Assembly: GCA_964517135.1 (NCBI GenBank)
Contig: CAZFBA010000004.1
Span: 1 to 64,000 of the forward strand
Origin: CAZFBA01 sp964517135
GTDB taxonomy: Bacteria > Cyanobacteriota > Vampirovibrionia > JBFMGH01
Length of the DNA stretch: 64,000 nucleotides
Reading direction: 5' to 3'
A model generated the notes under the pieces. It saw only the letters and a list, made by a program, of their open reading frames with translations, was not told the origin of the DNA and did no database searches. This document shows positions 51,888-60,330 of this stretch, one piece after another; the stretch's first letter is position 1, and each line of letters opens with the position of its first letter. The position numbers and the translations under genes were made by a program.

Positions 51888-51960
51888 TTATTTTGAGGGT
51901 TTTGGCCACGCCCTGCGAACCCAATATCTTTGGAATAACTTGTTTTTTGATGGCAACCTG
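51888..51960. repeat. Dispersed repeat, copy B (longer form)
   Basis: Starts TTATTTTGAGGGTTTT and ends TTTTTTGATGGCAACCTG like 12330-12370 but includes about 33 extra bases (GGCCACGCCCTGCGAACCC and more) between the blocks. Confidence 0.7.
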
Positions 51961-51988
51961 GTATAAGAACTCTTTTCAGGTTTAACTA

Positions 51989-52402
51989 ATGAAAAAATCT
52001 ATCGGTATAAATAAAATATTATTTCTATTATGTGCTTTATTAATGCTTTTTGGCACCCCTACGCTGGCTCAGGGGTCAAGAGAAATAGCTATTGACAATA
52101 CTGATATCAGGTTACAAGCATATGAAAGTATCTATAACGGCAGTTTAAGCCTGGTAATTCAGCTCACCGAGGGCAAAGTTCCTATTAATGCACCTGCTAA
52201 ACGGCTCACACTTTTATCTGATGCTAATAATAACTTTAAAAACTACAGGCTAAAACAAATTTCTCCGGGCAAGTTTGTTACAATAGACAATATAACAATT
52301 TCTGATAGCGTTTTTAAGCTTAAATTTGCCGGTTATAAAAAGCTTGATAATATTGAAATAAACTTCAAAGACCCAAAGTCACCCTCTTCGACAAAGCAAT
52401 AA
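51989..52402 (+). CDS. Exported protein, 137 residues, unknown
   Basis: A signal peptide is evident (KILFLLCALLMLFGTPTLAQG), leaving about 108 mature residues. The mature part is predicted beta-rich (ESIYNGSLSLVIQLTEGKVP, VTIDNITISDSVFKLKFAGY), without Cys. No family recognised. Monocistronic; an AGGT precedes the ATG. Likely periplasmic or surface protein. Confidence 0.7.
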   Translation: MKKSIGINKILFLLCALLMLFGTPTLAQGSREIAIDNTDIRLQAYESIYNGSLSLVIQLTEGKVPINAPAKRLTLLSDANNNFKNYRLKQISPGKFVTIDNITISDSVFKLKFAGYKKLDNIEINFKDPKSPSSTKQ

Positions 52403-52827
52403 TGATATCAACAAATTAAATACTAATGTATTTGTAGGTTATTTTCTGCATAAATAAACTATTCTCATCCGTTAATTACATATTTTTATTAATATTTTTC
52501 ATTAAGCAGGTTACAAATTTCTGTATTTTAGATATTATGACCAGGATCCCCCTGAAGTCAGGAAAAAAACCTTTTATTATCTGGCAACTAACTATTAAAT
52601 TTTGTAAATTCTGAAAATTAAACCTGACACGTTAAAAATTCAGGAGGTTTTATTCAGTAGGTCTTCATATGTTTGTTTTAAATTTTAATCTGTAAAATCT
52701 GAAAACGTGGATCAATAGCTTATTTTAAGTAAATTATTATCTGAAATTTAAAACACAGGCAACATATTTTCCTTTTTTTCCGTAAATAGAGAGTCAAAAG
52801 TTGAAAAGAGAGGATTGGTAAATCATT
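52403..52827. other. 425-bp spacer without a gene
   Basis: AT-rich; contains AAACCTGA and TCAGGAGGTTT blocks near 52620-52655 that pair only imperfectly. No terminator of quality and no frame worth calling. Confidence 0.45.
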
Positions 52828-54714
52828 ATGGTTAACCATGTTCAGAATTTTGTGAGCGTAAATAAACTCCAGCCCAAAAGTAATGAAAAAATTCAAAATG
52901 CAATAAGTTTCAAAGCAAATCAAAGCCCTCTTACAAGTGTTCGATTTACCGGCAGTAATCCTATATCTTTACCTACAAGCGATAGAATGGGTGAAATACG
53001 TTTTTCTGAAAGCCCTAAAGAAGTTGTCAGAGATAAAGATTCTATAGGCAAAGACGAAAAGATTGCTAAAATTAAAACATCTGCTAATAAAATAGAACTG
53101 TTTAAAGACACAAGCCCTTTAGCAAAACCACACGCAACTGTTAGCCTGAAACAGGGTACACCGAAAGGTGATATTCAGGTGGCTTATCAGGATAATAAAG
53201 GTGGCTTTGCACTGAAATTATGGGACAAACAAACTAAAACAGCCTATGTTTTATTTGATAATACCGATGATAACGCCATTGTTGATACAGCTAAATTCAA
53301 AGCTACTGTAGGTGCAAAACCTATCAATGCCCTAGCTTTCCTCGGCAGCAAAGCTGTTGAGTCTAAACCTGATGCTGATCTTGATAGAGCAATTGAAAAT
53401 GCTCTTGTTGTAGGTATGTTTGGTGGTTTTGGCACACGCTTAATGGCTGTTTCTGATCCAAATACCAAGCCTACAACTGGTCTTGGAGATAATTCATTTG
53501 AAGTCAATATGCTTAAAACTGTCGCCAATTCAGGTTTTAAAAACATAGGAGCATCTTTATATTTTAAACCTGATCAGGCTATGGCAGATATAGAAGGAGC
53601 AAAATCAGCTGGCAAGCTTCCAGAAGACCTTAAAATCGCTTATGCAGCACAGAATGACCAGACCGGAAACCTGGGCACTGCTGGAGCTGTCAGGCATACA
53701 GCTGAACATATCCTGACTGCTAAAGTAGCAGATCAACTGGCCGGAAAAAACTCTGATGAAGCCAACCAGATATTAAATAAAGAACTGGGTGAAACCCTGG
53801 CTGCTAAAGTTATGAATGAATTTAAAAAAGAAGGCAGCTATAATCAGCAATTAAAACAGATTGCCATTGATAATCCGGCGCTAAGAGCTGAAATCTTTGA
53901 AAAGAAAATTGATGATGTACCATTTATTGCTATTGTTAGCGGAGATCACGTTACTGATATAGACATGAAAGAGTTTGCTAAAACTCACCTTGACAGCAAT
54001 GCAACATTTACCCTTGCTTTAAGACAGATGGATGATGCCGAAATGGCTGATTTTAAAGATAACAACAAGTCTCCTTACGGACATGCTGCTATCAATGAAG
54101 ATAATGGAACTATTAAAACATTCCTCGAGAAGCCTTCTACAGAACAGTACGAAGCTGAAATAAATAAAGGCAACGATTTTAGCTGGTTAAATACCGGTGT
54201 GTATATCGTTTCGCCTAAAGTTTTAAAAGAATATATACCCAGTGAAGCTGAAATAAAAGCTTATAAAGAATCTAAAGGAGAAGGCGCAAAAGCTGAAGGC
54301 TGTGACTTCGGTAAAGACGTTATTCCAGGACTCGTTAACAGCGGCATCAAACTTAATGCTCACAAAGTTAAACAACACTGGGCTGATGTAGGAAACAACG
54401 TTGCTTTACAGGATGAACTGGTTAAAATTATTGCTGATATTAACAACAAAAACGGCAAAACTACCCTGTTACCAGGCATGGAATTCGATTCAACTGATAA
54501 TTCTGCTATATCAACCAGCGCTAATGTTAATAATATTAATAAAGGTAAAGATCTTAAGCTGTTTGTTGCTTCCAATGCAAGCGTTAATGGTGCTAAAGTA
54601 GATGGTACTGTTTATGTAGGACCTGATGCAGCTGTTGAACCAGGCAGCTACAAAAATGTATGGATCACAAAACAAGAACAACCACTTTATAAATCTCTAA
54701 ACGCAACAGCTTAG
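52828..54714 (+). CDS. Sugar-nucleotide pyrophosphorylase-like protein with unusual N-terminal extension
   Basis: Residues about 195-560 form a nucleotidyltransferase of the ADP-glucose/sugar-1-phosphate type: GGFGTRL (199-205) with the trailing KPTTGLG, AAQNDQTGNLGTAGAV, IAIVSGDHVTDID (metal-binding Asp) and FLEKPS followed by WLNTGVYIV. The N-terminal 190 residues are an additional region containing ISFKANQ and VRFTGSN and a beta-rich stretch (about 100-180). The last 60 residues may form a partial beta-helix (VDGTVYVGPDAAVEPGSY). Length 628 against about 400 for GlgC. Likely role in polysaccharide or glycogen precursor synthesis. Monocistronic, with its own terminator. Confidence 0.82.
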   Translation: MVNHVQNFVSVNKLQPKSNEKIQNAISFKANQSPLTSVRFTGSNPISLPTSDRMGEIRFSESPKEVVRDKDSIGKDEKIAKIKTSANKIELFKDTSPLAKPHATVSLKQGTPKGDIQVAYQDNKGGFALKLWDKQTKTAYVLFDNTDDNAIVDTAKFKATVGAKPINALAFLGSKAVESKPDADLDRAIENALVVGMFGGFGTRLMAVSDPNTKPTTGLGDNSFEVNMLKTVANSGFKNIGASLYFKPDQAMADIEGAKSAGKLPEDLKIAYAAQNDQTGNLGTAGAVRHTAEHILTAKVADQLAGKNSDEANQILNKELGETLAAKVMNEFKKEGSYNQQLKQIAIDNPALRAEIFEKKIDDVPFIAIVSGDHVTDIDMKEFAKTHLDSNATFTLALRQMDDAEMADFKDNNKSPYGHAAINEDNGTIKTFLEKPSTEQYEAEINKGNDFSWLNTGVYIVSPKVLKEYIPSEAEIKAYKESKGEGAKAEGCDFGKDVIPGLVNSGIKLNAHKVKQHWADVGNNVALQDELVKIIADINNKNGKTTLLPGMEFDSTDNSAISTSANVNNINKGKDLKLFVASNASVNGAKVDGTVYVGPDAAVEPGSYKNVWITKQEQPLYKSLNATA

Positions 54715-54762
54715 CATAAATGTTTAACCATAAATCCAGTTGACATAGTAGGAGAGAGAGCC

Positions 54763-54791
54763 AGGAGGAATAAGAATCCTCCTTCTTTTTA
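54763..54791 (+). terminator. Intrinsic terminator after the nucleotidyltransferase gene
   Basis: AGGAGGA-ataagaa-TCCTCCT stem (54763-54783), followed by TCTTTTTAT. Confidence 0.8.
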
Positions 54792-54828
54792 TCTGAATCA
54801 ATAATACTTCAACTCTAATTCTTGCTGT

Positions 54829-54856
54829 GGGCGGGTGGGTGGGAACCTGTTGCCTG
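54829..54856. repeat. G-rich dispersed motif, copy B
   Basis: GGGCGGGTGGGTGGGAACC followed by TGTTGCCTG, similar to 272-299. Intergenic between the terminator and the isochorismatase gene. Confidence 0.5.
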
Positions 54857-55012
54857 AAAAAACCAGCCATGCTTAATCATTTGAGTATTAAGACTGTTTT
54901 TATGGATTTATTACTTATTCTTGATATAAAATATTATAATATCATTTAAAGCATAAATCATACAAAAAGAACTATTAATAAACTATTTCAGATAACAAAA
55001 AGGAGAATTTCT

Positions 55013-55564
55013 GTGCACAAAAATGTTTTATCCATCAATAACAGCCTTTTGCTTGTCGTAGACGTCCAGGAAAAATTTAAAAAGGCCATGAATAATTCTG
55101 ATAAAGTAATAGAAAACATCTCTAAATTAATCAAAATTGCTAATACCCTTGAAATACCTGTTGTTTATACGGAACAATACCCTGAAGGACTTGGTAAAAC
55201 AGTAGAACGTCTTCTAAAAGATTTACATCAAGCTGCATACTTTGAAAAAATAGCCTTCAGTTGCTGTGAAGATACTGCTTTTAAACTTTATGTAAAAGAA
55301 TCTCAGCGCAAGCAGATAATTGTGACAGGCATAGAATCCCATGTTTGTGTCAGCCAGACAGTACATGACTTTCTGGCAGAAAACTATCAGGTCCATGTGA
55401 TAGCCGATGCAGTCTCTTCAAGAACACCCTTTAGCATAGAAACGGGACTGAACAAGATGAAGCAGGGGGGTGCTATTCTATCCAGTGTTGAGATAGCACT
55501 CTTTGAGCTTCTTAAAACATCAAAACACCCTCAGTTTAGAGAGCTTCAGAAATTGATAATATAA
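55013..55564 (+). CDS. Isochorismatase-like cysteine hydrolase
   Basis: Small hydrolase of the isochorismatase/nicotinamidase superfamily. The catalytic triad is Asp17 (LLVVDVQEKF), Lys79 (YFEKIAFS) and Cys112 (VTGIESHVCVSQT). The GTG start is supported by AAAGGAG. Length of 183 residues is normal for YcaC-type members. The substrate is unknown. It converges with fur, 21 bp between stops. Confidence 0.87.
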   Translation: MHKNVLSINNSLLLVVDVQEKFKKAMNNSDKVIENISKLIKIANTLEIPVVYTEQYPEGLGKTVERLLKDLHQAAYFEKIAFSCCEDTAFKLYVKESQRKQIIVTGIESHVCVSQTVHDFLAENYQVHVIADAVSSRTPFSIETGLNKMKQGGAILSSVEIALFELLKTSKHPQFRELQKLII

Positions 55565-55585
55565 TACAATACATATGTGTTATAT

Positions 55586-56020
55586 TTACTGGCAATCCTC
55601 ACAAACACCAAAAAGCTTAAATTGCACATCAGACAATTTAAAATGGTGTTCTTTTGAGAGCTTTTCACCCAGTTCATAGAGTGTTTTATCGTGTACTTCA
55701 ATTATTTTATTGCATTTAATGCATATTATATGGTGATGATAAGAAGATTTGCCTCTAAAAATCTCATAGTGCTTGTGGTCTTCTGCAAAATCTAGCTCTC
55801 TAAGAAGTCCCATAGAGGTTAAAAGCTTGAGTGTACGATAAAGTGTTGCCAGAGAAATCTTCACATCTGATTTAACAAGTTTTTCTTGAAGTTCTTCCGG
55901 GCTGAGGTGGGTTCCTTCAGGCAGGTCATAGAACAATTCAAGTATTTTTTCACGCTGCGGTGTAATTCGATAACCTTTTTTTCGTAGATCTTTAATGATT
56001 TTATCGGTGCTTGAGCTCAT
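55586..56020 (-). CDS. fur: Fur-family transcriptional regulator
   Basis: Metal-responsive DNA-binding regulator. A winged helix (about 18-82, with RITPQREKILELF and SLATLYRTLKLL recognition helix) precedes a dimerisation and metal domain with His95-97, Cys100 and Cys103 (HHHIICIKC) and a second pair Cys140 and Cys143, the structural zinc site. The length of 144 residues is normal. It could be Fur, Zur or PerR; the sequence alone does not decide. The upstream 440 bp up to tatA may contain its autoregulatory site, but no clear box was found. Confidence 0.92.
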   Translation of the reverse strand: MSSSTDKIIKDLRKKGYRITPQREKILELFYDLPEGTHLSPEELQEKLVKSDVKISLATLYRTLKLLTSMGLLRELDFAEDHKHYEIFRGKSSYHHHIICIKCNKIIEVHDKTLYELGEKLSKEHHFKLSDVQFKLFGVCEDCQ

Positions 56021-56177
56021 TGATATCCTCTGTTTAAATATTTTTTACAGTATGGGTATTATCCAATAAATGAATTTTTTTTTCCATTATAATGTTTTCA
56101 AAAAAGAGCTTTTATGGCAAAACTAACAGGATACAGGGTACAAAATAAAGCAACCAGCCCAATTTAACTATTTATAG

Positions 56178-56369
56178 CTAAAAAAGGAGAGACTGTCTCC
56201 AGAAAGTCTTTATTTCAGGATTTTTAAGATACCTCTTAATCTTCAAGCTCTCTTGATATCTTTCAATATCATAGATTAAATAATTGTTAAGCTGAATATC
56301 AGACTTAAAACTTGCCTCAATCTTACTATTAAAGAGCTTCTGAGAATCTAGTTCATGTAAAACCTGTAT
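56178..56369 (-). ncRNA. Possible small transcript or broken gene with promoter and terminator
   Basis: On the minus strand TTAGCA-N18-TATAAT (about 56385-56414) is followed by about 190 nt ending in GGAGA-cagtc-TCTCC plus six T at 56180-56200. A start-less 63-codon open frame fills it (ELDSQKLFNSKIEASF, IERYQESLKIKRYLKNPE). It is either a small RNA or the remnant of a gene that lost its start. Apart from this, 56021-56465 shows nothing. Confidence 0.35.
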
Positions 56370-56465
56370 TTAATAAATATTAAGATTATAAAAGGCAAAT
56401 TATATTTATGCTAACATTTAATTACACTCACTAGCATATCATTTATTGAGGAAATATACGGAACA

Positions 56466-56669
56466 ATGTTTATAAATATTCTCCATTACGGCTTTTTACC
56501 CGGAATAGGACCTGGCGAATTAGCAGTTATATTTATTGTTGTATTGCTTATTTTTGGCCCCAAGAAGCTTCCTGAGGTGGGTAAGGCGCTGGGAGAAACT
56601 ATTAAACAGTTCAAAAAAGCTTCTTCATCACTTGAAAATACCAATGAAGAAGGAGATAAGAGTAGTTAG
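56466..56669 (+). CDS. tatA: Sec-independent translocase subunit TatA
   Basis: Pore-forming component of the twin-arginine translocase. A single hydrophobic segment (GPGELAVIFIVVLLIFG, about 17-33) is followed by the FGPKKLPEVGKALGETIKQFKKA amphipathic helix (31-53) and a short charged tail. Length 67 is typical of TatA/E. GAGG lies before the ATG at a rather long distance. The 3' end overlaps the next gene by 26 bp. TatC is not in the window. Confidence 0.92.
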   Translation: MFINILHYGFLPGIGPGELAVIFIVVLLIFGPKKLPEVGKALGETIKQFKKASSSLENTNEEGDKSS

Positions 56670-57795
56670 TCTGGAGGGTAAAGCAATTAAAGTTACATTC
56701 CCGCACATGGGTACTGTTTACATTGTATTAGCGTCACTTGTAAGAAGCCTTGGTGGTGAAGTTGTTATACCGCCTTATACCAGCAAGAAAACGTTATCTC
56801 TTGGTACACAGCATAGCCCTGAAGCAGTATGTTTGCCTTACAAGTTACTTCTTGGTAACTACATTGAAGCCATTGAAAATGGTGCAGAGGCTCTATTTAT
56901 GATTAGTTCACCCGGCATATGCCGTCTGGGTGAATATGGTAAAGGCATTGCTAATGCTATTGAAGACCTTGGTTATAAGGTTAAAATTGTCAATGTTGAT
57001 TTCTATAAAGGCAAGTTTTTTGAATGTGCAGCAAAATTAAGAGAGGTTACCGGTAATGATAACCCTATAGACCTTATGAAAGCTCTTTATCTTGCAGTTA
57101 AGAAGGTTATTATACTGGATGATCTGGCAACATTGCTTTCGTATAACCGTGCAAGAGAAATAAACCCCGGAGAAGCCGAAAAAGTTTATAATAGAAACCT
57201 TAAAAAAGTGGATCTTGCTACTACTACAAAAGAAGTTAAGGTTGCTTTTAATGAAGCTGTTGAAGAATTCAAGAAAATAGAACTTGACGACAACAAAGAT
57301 GTACTTGTGGTAGAACTTACCGGTGAAATCTTTATGGTTCTGGATCCATTTTCCAATCAGAATCTTGAAAGAGAACTGGGTAAGCTTGGTGTACAGACAA
57401 AAAGAAACCTTGCTGTTTCTGATTGGGTTAGAACTGCGATGTTCCCCAGTTGGCTCAGAAAGCAAGAAACCCATCTTGAAAGAGCTTGGAAATTTGCCAA
57501 ACCTTATCTTACTAGAGACATAGGTGGTGATGCTCTTGAATCTGTCGGCGATGTAGTATATGCAGCAAAAAACAATGTTGATGGTATTATTCATATAAGT
57601 CCGTTTACATGTATGCCTGAAATTATGGCTCAAAACATTTTCCCGAGTATCAGAAGAAATGAAGATGTGCCTGTTTTATCCCTGGTGCTTGACGAGCAGA
57701 CAGGTAGAGCTGGCTACGTTACACGGCTGGAAGCTTTTGTGGATTTAATCGCCCGCAAAAAACGCATTAAATCTCTGGCAGCTTCTTCGTGTTAA
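56644..57795 (+). CDS. CoA-substrate-specific activase-like protein (DUF2229)
   Basis: Member of the DUF2229/COG3580 group related to (R)-2-hydroxyacyl-CoA dehydratase systems. The ATG at 56644 (MKKEIRVVSLEGKAIKVTFPHMG) is preferred over an upstream opening in the tatA frame. Family motifs are TFPHMGTVYI, YTSKKTLSLG, AVCLPYKLLLGNYIEAI and SSPGICRLGEYG, with cysteines suited to a [4Fe-4S] cluster; near the end FTCMPEIMA. Length 383. The usual second subunit (COG3581) and the BcrC-type activase are not adjacent. Overlap with tatA suggests coupled translation. Confidence 0.82.
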   Translation: MKKEIRVVSLEGKAIKVTFPHMGTVYIVLASLVRSLGGEVVIPPYTSKKTLSLGTQHSPEAVCLPYKLLLGNYIEAIENGAEALFMISSPGICRLGEYGKGIANAIEDLGYKVKIVNVDFYKGKFFECAAKLREVTGNDNPIDLMKALYLAVKKVIILDDLATLLSYNRAREINPGEAEKVYNRNLKKVDLATTTKEVKVAFNEAVEEFKKIELDDNKDVLVVELTGEIFMVLDPFSNQNLERELGKLGVQTKRNLAVSDWVRTAMFPSWLRKQETHLERAWKFAKPYLTRDIGGDALESVGDVVYAAKNNVDGIIHISPFTCMPEIMAQNIFPSIRRNEDVPVLSLVLDEQTGRAGYVTRLEAFVDLIARKKRIKSLAASSC

Positions 57796-57844
57796 TATAT
57801 CAATCTACGAAAGAAAACGATATATGATTTATAAGTTTTTCACA

Positions 57845-57880
57845 AAACAACAGTGGTTTTAGTTACCACTGTTGTTTTTA
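57845..57880. terminator. Strong bidirectional terminator
   Basis: AAACAACAGTGGT / ACCACTGTTGTTT (13 bp) with a 7-base loop and T-runs on both sides. It serves both the 56644 gene (plus) and the min operon (minus). Confidence 0.88.
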
Positions 57881-57916
57881 GTATATTAGAAACGGCAAAA
57901 CCGTGAAAAAGGCGTC

Positions 57917-58288
57917 TTAAGAAGCAACAGCTTCTGATTTTTCTTTTGTTTTTCCTGCTTCGAGTATCTCTTCTTTTTCTGTAGCTTCTTCTGTCTTTTT
58001 ATCTTCTGGTTTTGTTTTAGGCCTCAACACCGGTATATTAGCAATAAGAGCAAGCGAATTAGCCTCACTTTGAAGCTGGAGTTCTAGTAATTCTCTATCT
58101 ATTTCGACATATCTCGAGATTACTTCAATTATTTCTTCACGCATTTTTTCCATAACGCCCGGTGCAAGCTTGTTTCTATCCTGCATTAAAACCAGTTGAA
58201 GCCTGCTTTTAGCGTCATTTCTGCTATCCTGATAGTTTGGATTTATATTGATTTCTTGTGTCAGAAAATCTATTATCTTATTCCACAT
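57917..58288 (-). CDS. minE: Cell-division topological specificity factor MinE
   Basis: Activates the MinD ATPase and sets the position of the division site. Residues 1-90 match MinE: SRNDAKSRLQLVLMQDR (MinD-interacting beta/helix region), APGVMEKMREEIIEVISRYVEID and a beta-rich dimerisation part. The last 30 residues form a Lys/Glu-rich tail not typical of the 88-residue E. coli protein. AAAGGAGAG precedes the ATG. Last gene of minC-minD-minE, 15 bp after minD. Confidence 0.93.
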   Translation of the reverse strand: MWNKIIDFLTQEININPNYQDSRNDAKSRLQLVLMQDRNKLAPGVMEKMREEIIEVISRYVEIDRELLELQLQSEANSLALIANIPVLRPKTKPEDKKTEEATEKEEILEAGKTKEKSEAVAS

Positions 58289-58303
58289 ACGAAAACTCTC
58301 CTT

Positions 58304-59113
58304 TTAAGCATTAACGGCAGGTACAAAAATTCTTTTTACCTTTTCAAACCAGGATGTAGGAACCTCAAGGTTTAACAGAGGCACTTCTTCACCTGCCAGG
58401 CGTCTGGCAACATTTCTGTAAGCCTGACCAGCCAGCGAGTTTTCATAGTTAACAACAGGATCTCCTTTGTTGGTTGAAGCGATGATGTCTTTATCTTCAG
58501 GTATCACACCGAGAAGCTTGATTGAGAGAATATCAAGAACATCATCCACGCCCATCATATCATTTGCCTGTACCATACCTGGTCGCAGCCTGTTTACTAA
58601 AAGCCGATATTTAATTTCATCTTCTTTAGCTTCCAGCAGGCCTATTATTCTATCTGCATCTCTTACAGCAGACATTTCAGGCGTTGTAACGATTACTGCT
58701 TCTTCTGCTGAGTGTATAGCATTTTGAAACCCCTGTTCGATCCCTGCGGGACTGTCTATGATGACATAATCGAAGTCTTCTTTCAGCTTTTTAATTATGG
58801 TTTGCATACCCTCTATTTTAAGGGCTGATTTATCTCTTGTCTGTGCTGCCGGTAAAAGCATCAGGTTTGGTAGTTTCTTGTCTTTAACAAGGGCCTGGTT
58901 AAGTTTACATTTCTCTTCTATAACATCGATAATATTATAGACGATTCTGTTTTCCAGTCCCATCAGAATATCAAGGTTTCTCAGACCTATATCAGTATCA
59001 ACCACAGCTACTTTGTGACCATTTCTAGCAAGCGCAGTACCAATATTAGCAGTAGTAGTGGTTTTACCGACTCCGCCTTTACCAGAGGTAACGACTATAA
59101 CCCTTCCAGCCAT
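58304..59113 (-). CDS. minD: Septum-site-determining ATPase MinD
   Basis: Membrane-associated ATPase that recruits MinC to the membrane. The deviant Walker A motif is SGKGGVGKTT (10-19); VVDTDIGLRNLDILMG and IIDSPAGIEQGF follow. The C-terminal amphipathic targeting sequence is WFEKVKRIFVP. Length 269 is typical. GGAGG precedes the ATG. It lies 27 bp after minC. Confidence 0.96.
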   Translation of the reverse strand: MAGRVIVVTSGKGGVGKTTTTANIGTALARNGHKVAVVDTDIGLRNLDILMGLENRIVYNIIDVIEEKCKLNQALVKDKKLPNLMLLPAAQTRDKSALKIEGMQTIIKKLKEDFDYVIIDSPAGIEQGFQNAIHSAEEAVIVTTPEMSAVRDADRIIGLLEAKEDEIKYRLLVNRLRPGMVQANDMMGVDDVLDILSIKLLGVIPEDKDIIASTNKGDPVVNYENSLAGQAYRNVARRLAGEEVPLLNLEVPTSWFEKVKRIFVPAVNA

Positions 59114-59140
59114 ATTTGTATTTATCCTCCAATTCTTACA

Positions 59141-60121
59141 CTATTTTAAAGAAAATATTCTTATTTCACCGTTAGAAATTCTTGCCACTTCGGGTTTTAA
59201 AGGAATTTCTTTTATCATTTCCCTGTTTATATCAGGTCTTCTTGCAATATAATCAGCAATTCTAATCTGTATAGCATTTAATTTTAAGGCTCTGATGGAT
59301 GATTTATAATTGCCGCCAGCGCCAGCGTGGGCAATACCACCAAGTGTACCCCAGACTATTATATCTCCGCCTGCAATGATTTCACTGCCAGGATGCGTAT
59401 CACCTGCTATTACTATATTTCCCTGGTGAGTTATTACCTGTCCTGACCGCAGTGTTTGATGTATATAAAGTGTAGCAATCTCTTCATTCACTTTATCATC
59501 CATCCTGGATTTATATTGTTCTGAAAGCTCCACTTTTTTCTCAAAAGGCAGCTCTATTTTCTGTTGAAGCATTATATCTTCATCGTTTAAGATTTCTACA
59601 ACATCGTTGAAGATTTTATAATCTGATTCTGATGCATTTGTGGTAGAAAAAATAGGCCCCTGAGGCTTTTCAGACACTGGTTCACTTACATTTTCCTGAT
59701 TAAAATTAATTTGAACACCTGATTCTTGTTCTTCAGGCACTAATCTCTGGCAGGATTCTTCTTGCAGTTGATTTTTAACCAGAGAGGATTCTTCATCCAT
59801 ATTTTTTAAAGAGGCTTTAAAGTCTTGAAGTATCTTTTCACCCGGTGCTATTTCAGAAACTTTTAGCCCTGCACCTAAAGCTGCAAGCTGGGTTTGAACA
59901 ACAAATGAATAAATAGTATCTATCTCAACATTATTCTGGCCAGCAAGGGTTTTAAGGCGGGCCATATGCCCGGGTGTAAAGACAAGTCTGCCAAGAGCCA
60001 CGTTTATTGATCGTCCATTATAATCATTATTATGAAGCTGTTCTTCAAACTTATTGATGGCATTAACTGTTGTAACACTATAAGATAAATCTAATAACAT
60101 TTTTTCAAGTATCTTTGTCAT
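59141..60121 (-). CDS. minC: Septum-site-determining protein MinC
   Basis: Inhibitor of FtsZ polymerisation. The C-terminal beta-helix domain (about 215-326) has the family sequence LRSGQVITHQGNIVIAGD, then IIAGGDIIVWGTLGGIAHAG and ALKLNAIQIRIADYI. The N-terminal half contains a diverged MinC_N-like region and a long Glu/Gln-rich linker (about 115-200), making it longer (326) than the E. coli protein (231). First gene of the min operon. Order C-D-E is the usual one. Confidence 0.92.
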   Translation of the reverse strand: MTKILEKMLLDLSYSVTTVNAINKFEEQLHNNDYNGRSINVALGRLVFTPGHMARLKTLAGQNNVEIDTIYSFVVQTQLAALGAGLKVSEIAPGEKILQDFKASLKNMDEESSLVKNQLQEESCQRLVPEEQESGVQINFNQENVSEPVSEKPQGPIFSTTNASESDYKIFNDVVEILNDEDIMLQQKIELPFEKKVELSEQYKSRMDDKVNEEIATLYIHQTLRSGQVITHQGNIVIAGDTHPGSEIIAGGDIIVWGTLGGIAHAGAGGNYKSSIRALKLNAIQIRIADYIARRPDINREMIKEIPLKPEVARISNGEIRIFSLK

Positions 60122-60236
60122 AGGATTTCTTTACTCTGCCCCCGTGGTTAAGACCAATACTAAGAGTATAAATATAATACATTTTTGAATACTCTACAAA
60201 AGATTATACTAGACTGTGAAGGTTTTGCTCAGGGGA

Positions 60237-60290
60237 CAAAAAAATTACAGGTAAAACTTCAATAATAATGGATGTTTTACCTGTAATTTA
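60237..60290 (-). terminator. Strong terminator after the GerMN gene
   Basis: On the minus strand ATTACAGGTAAAAC and its exact complement form a 14-bp stem followed by seven T. It ends the 60331 transcript and insulates the min operon. Confidence 0.9.
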
Positions 60291-60330
60291 CATTTATACA
60301 AATAACCTTAAAAAACTTCACAATTCATTT

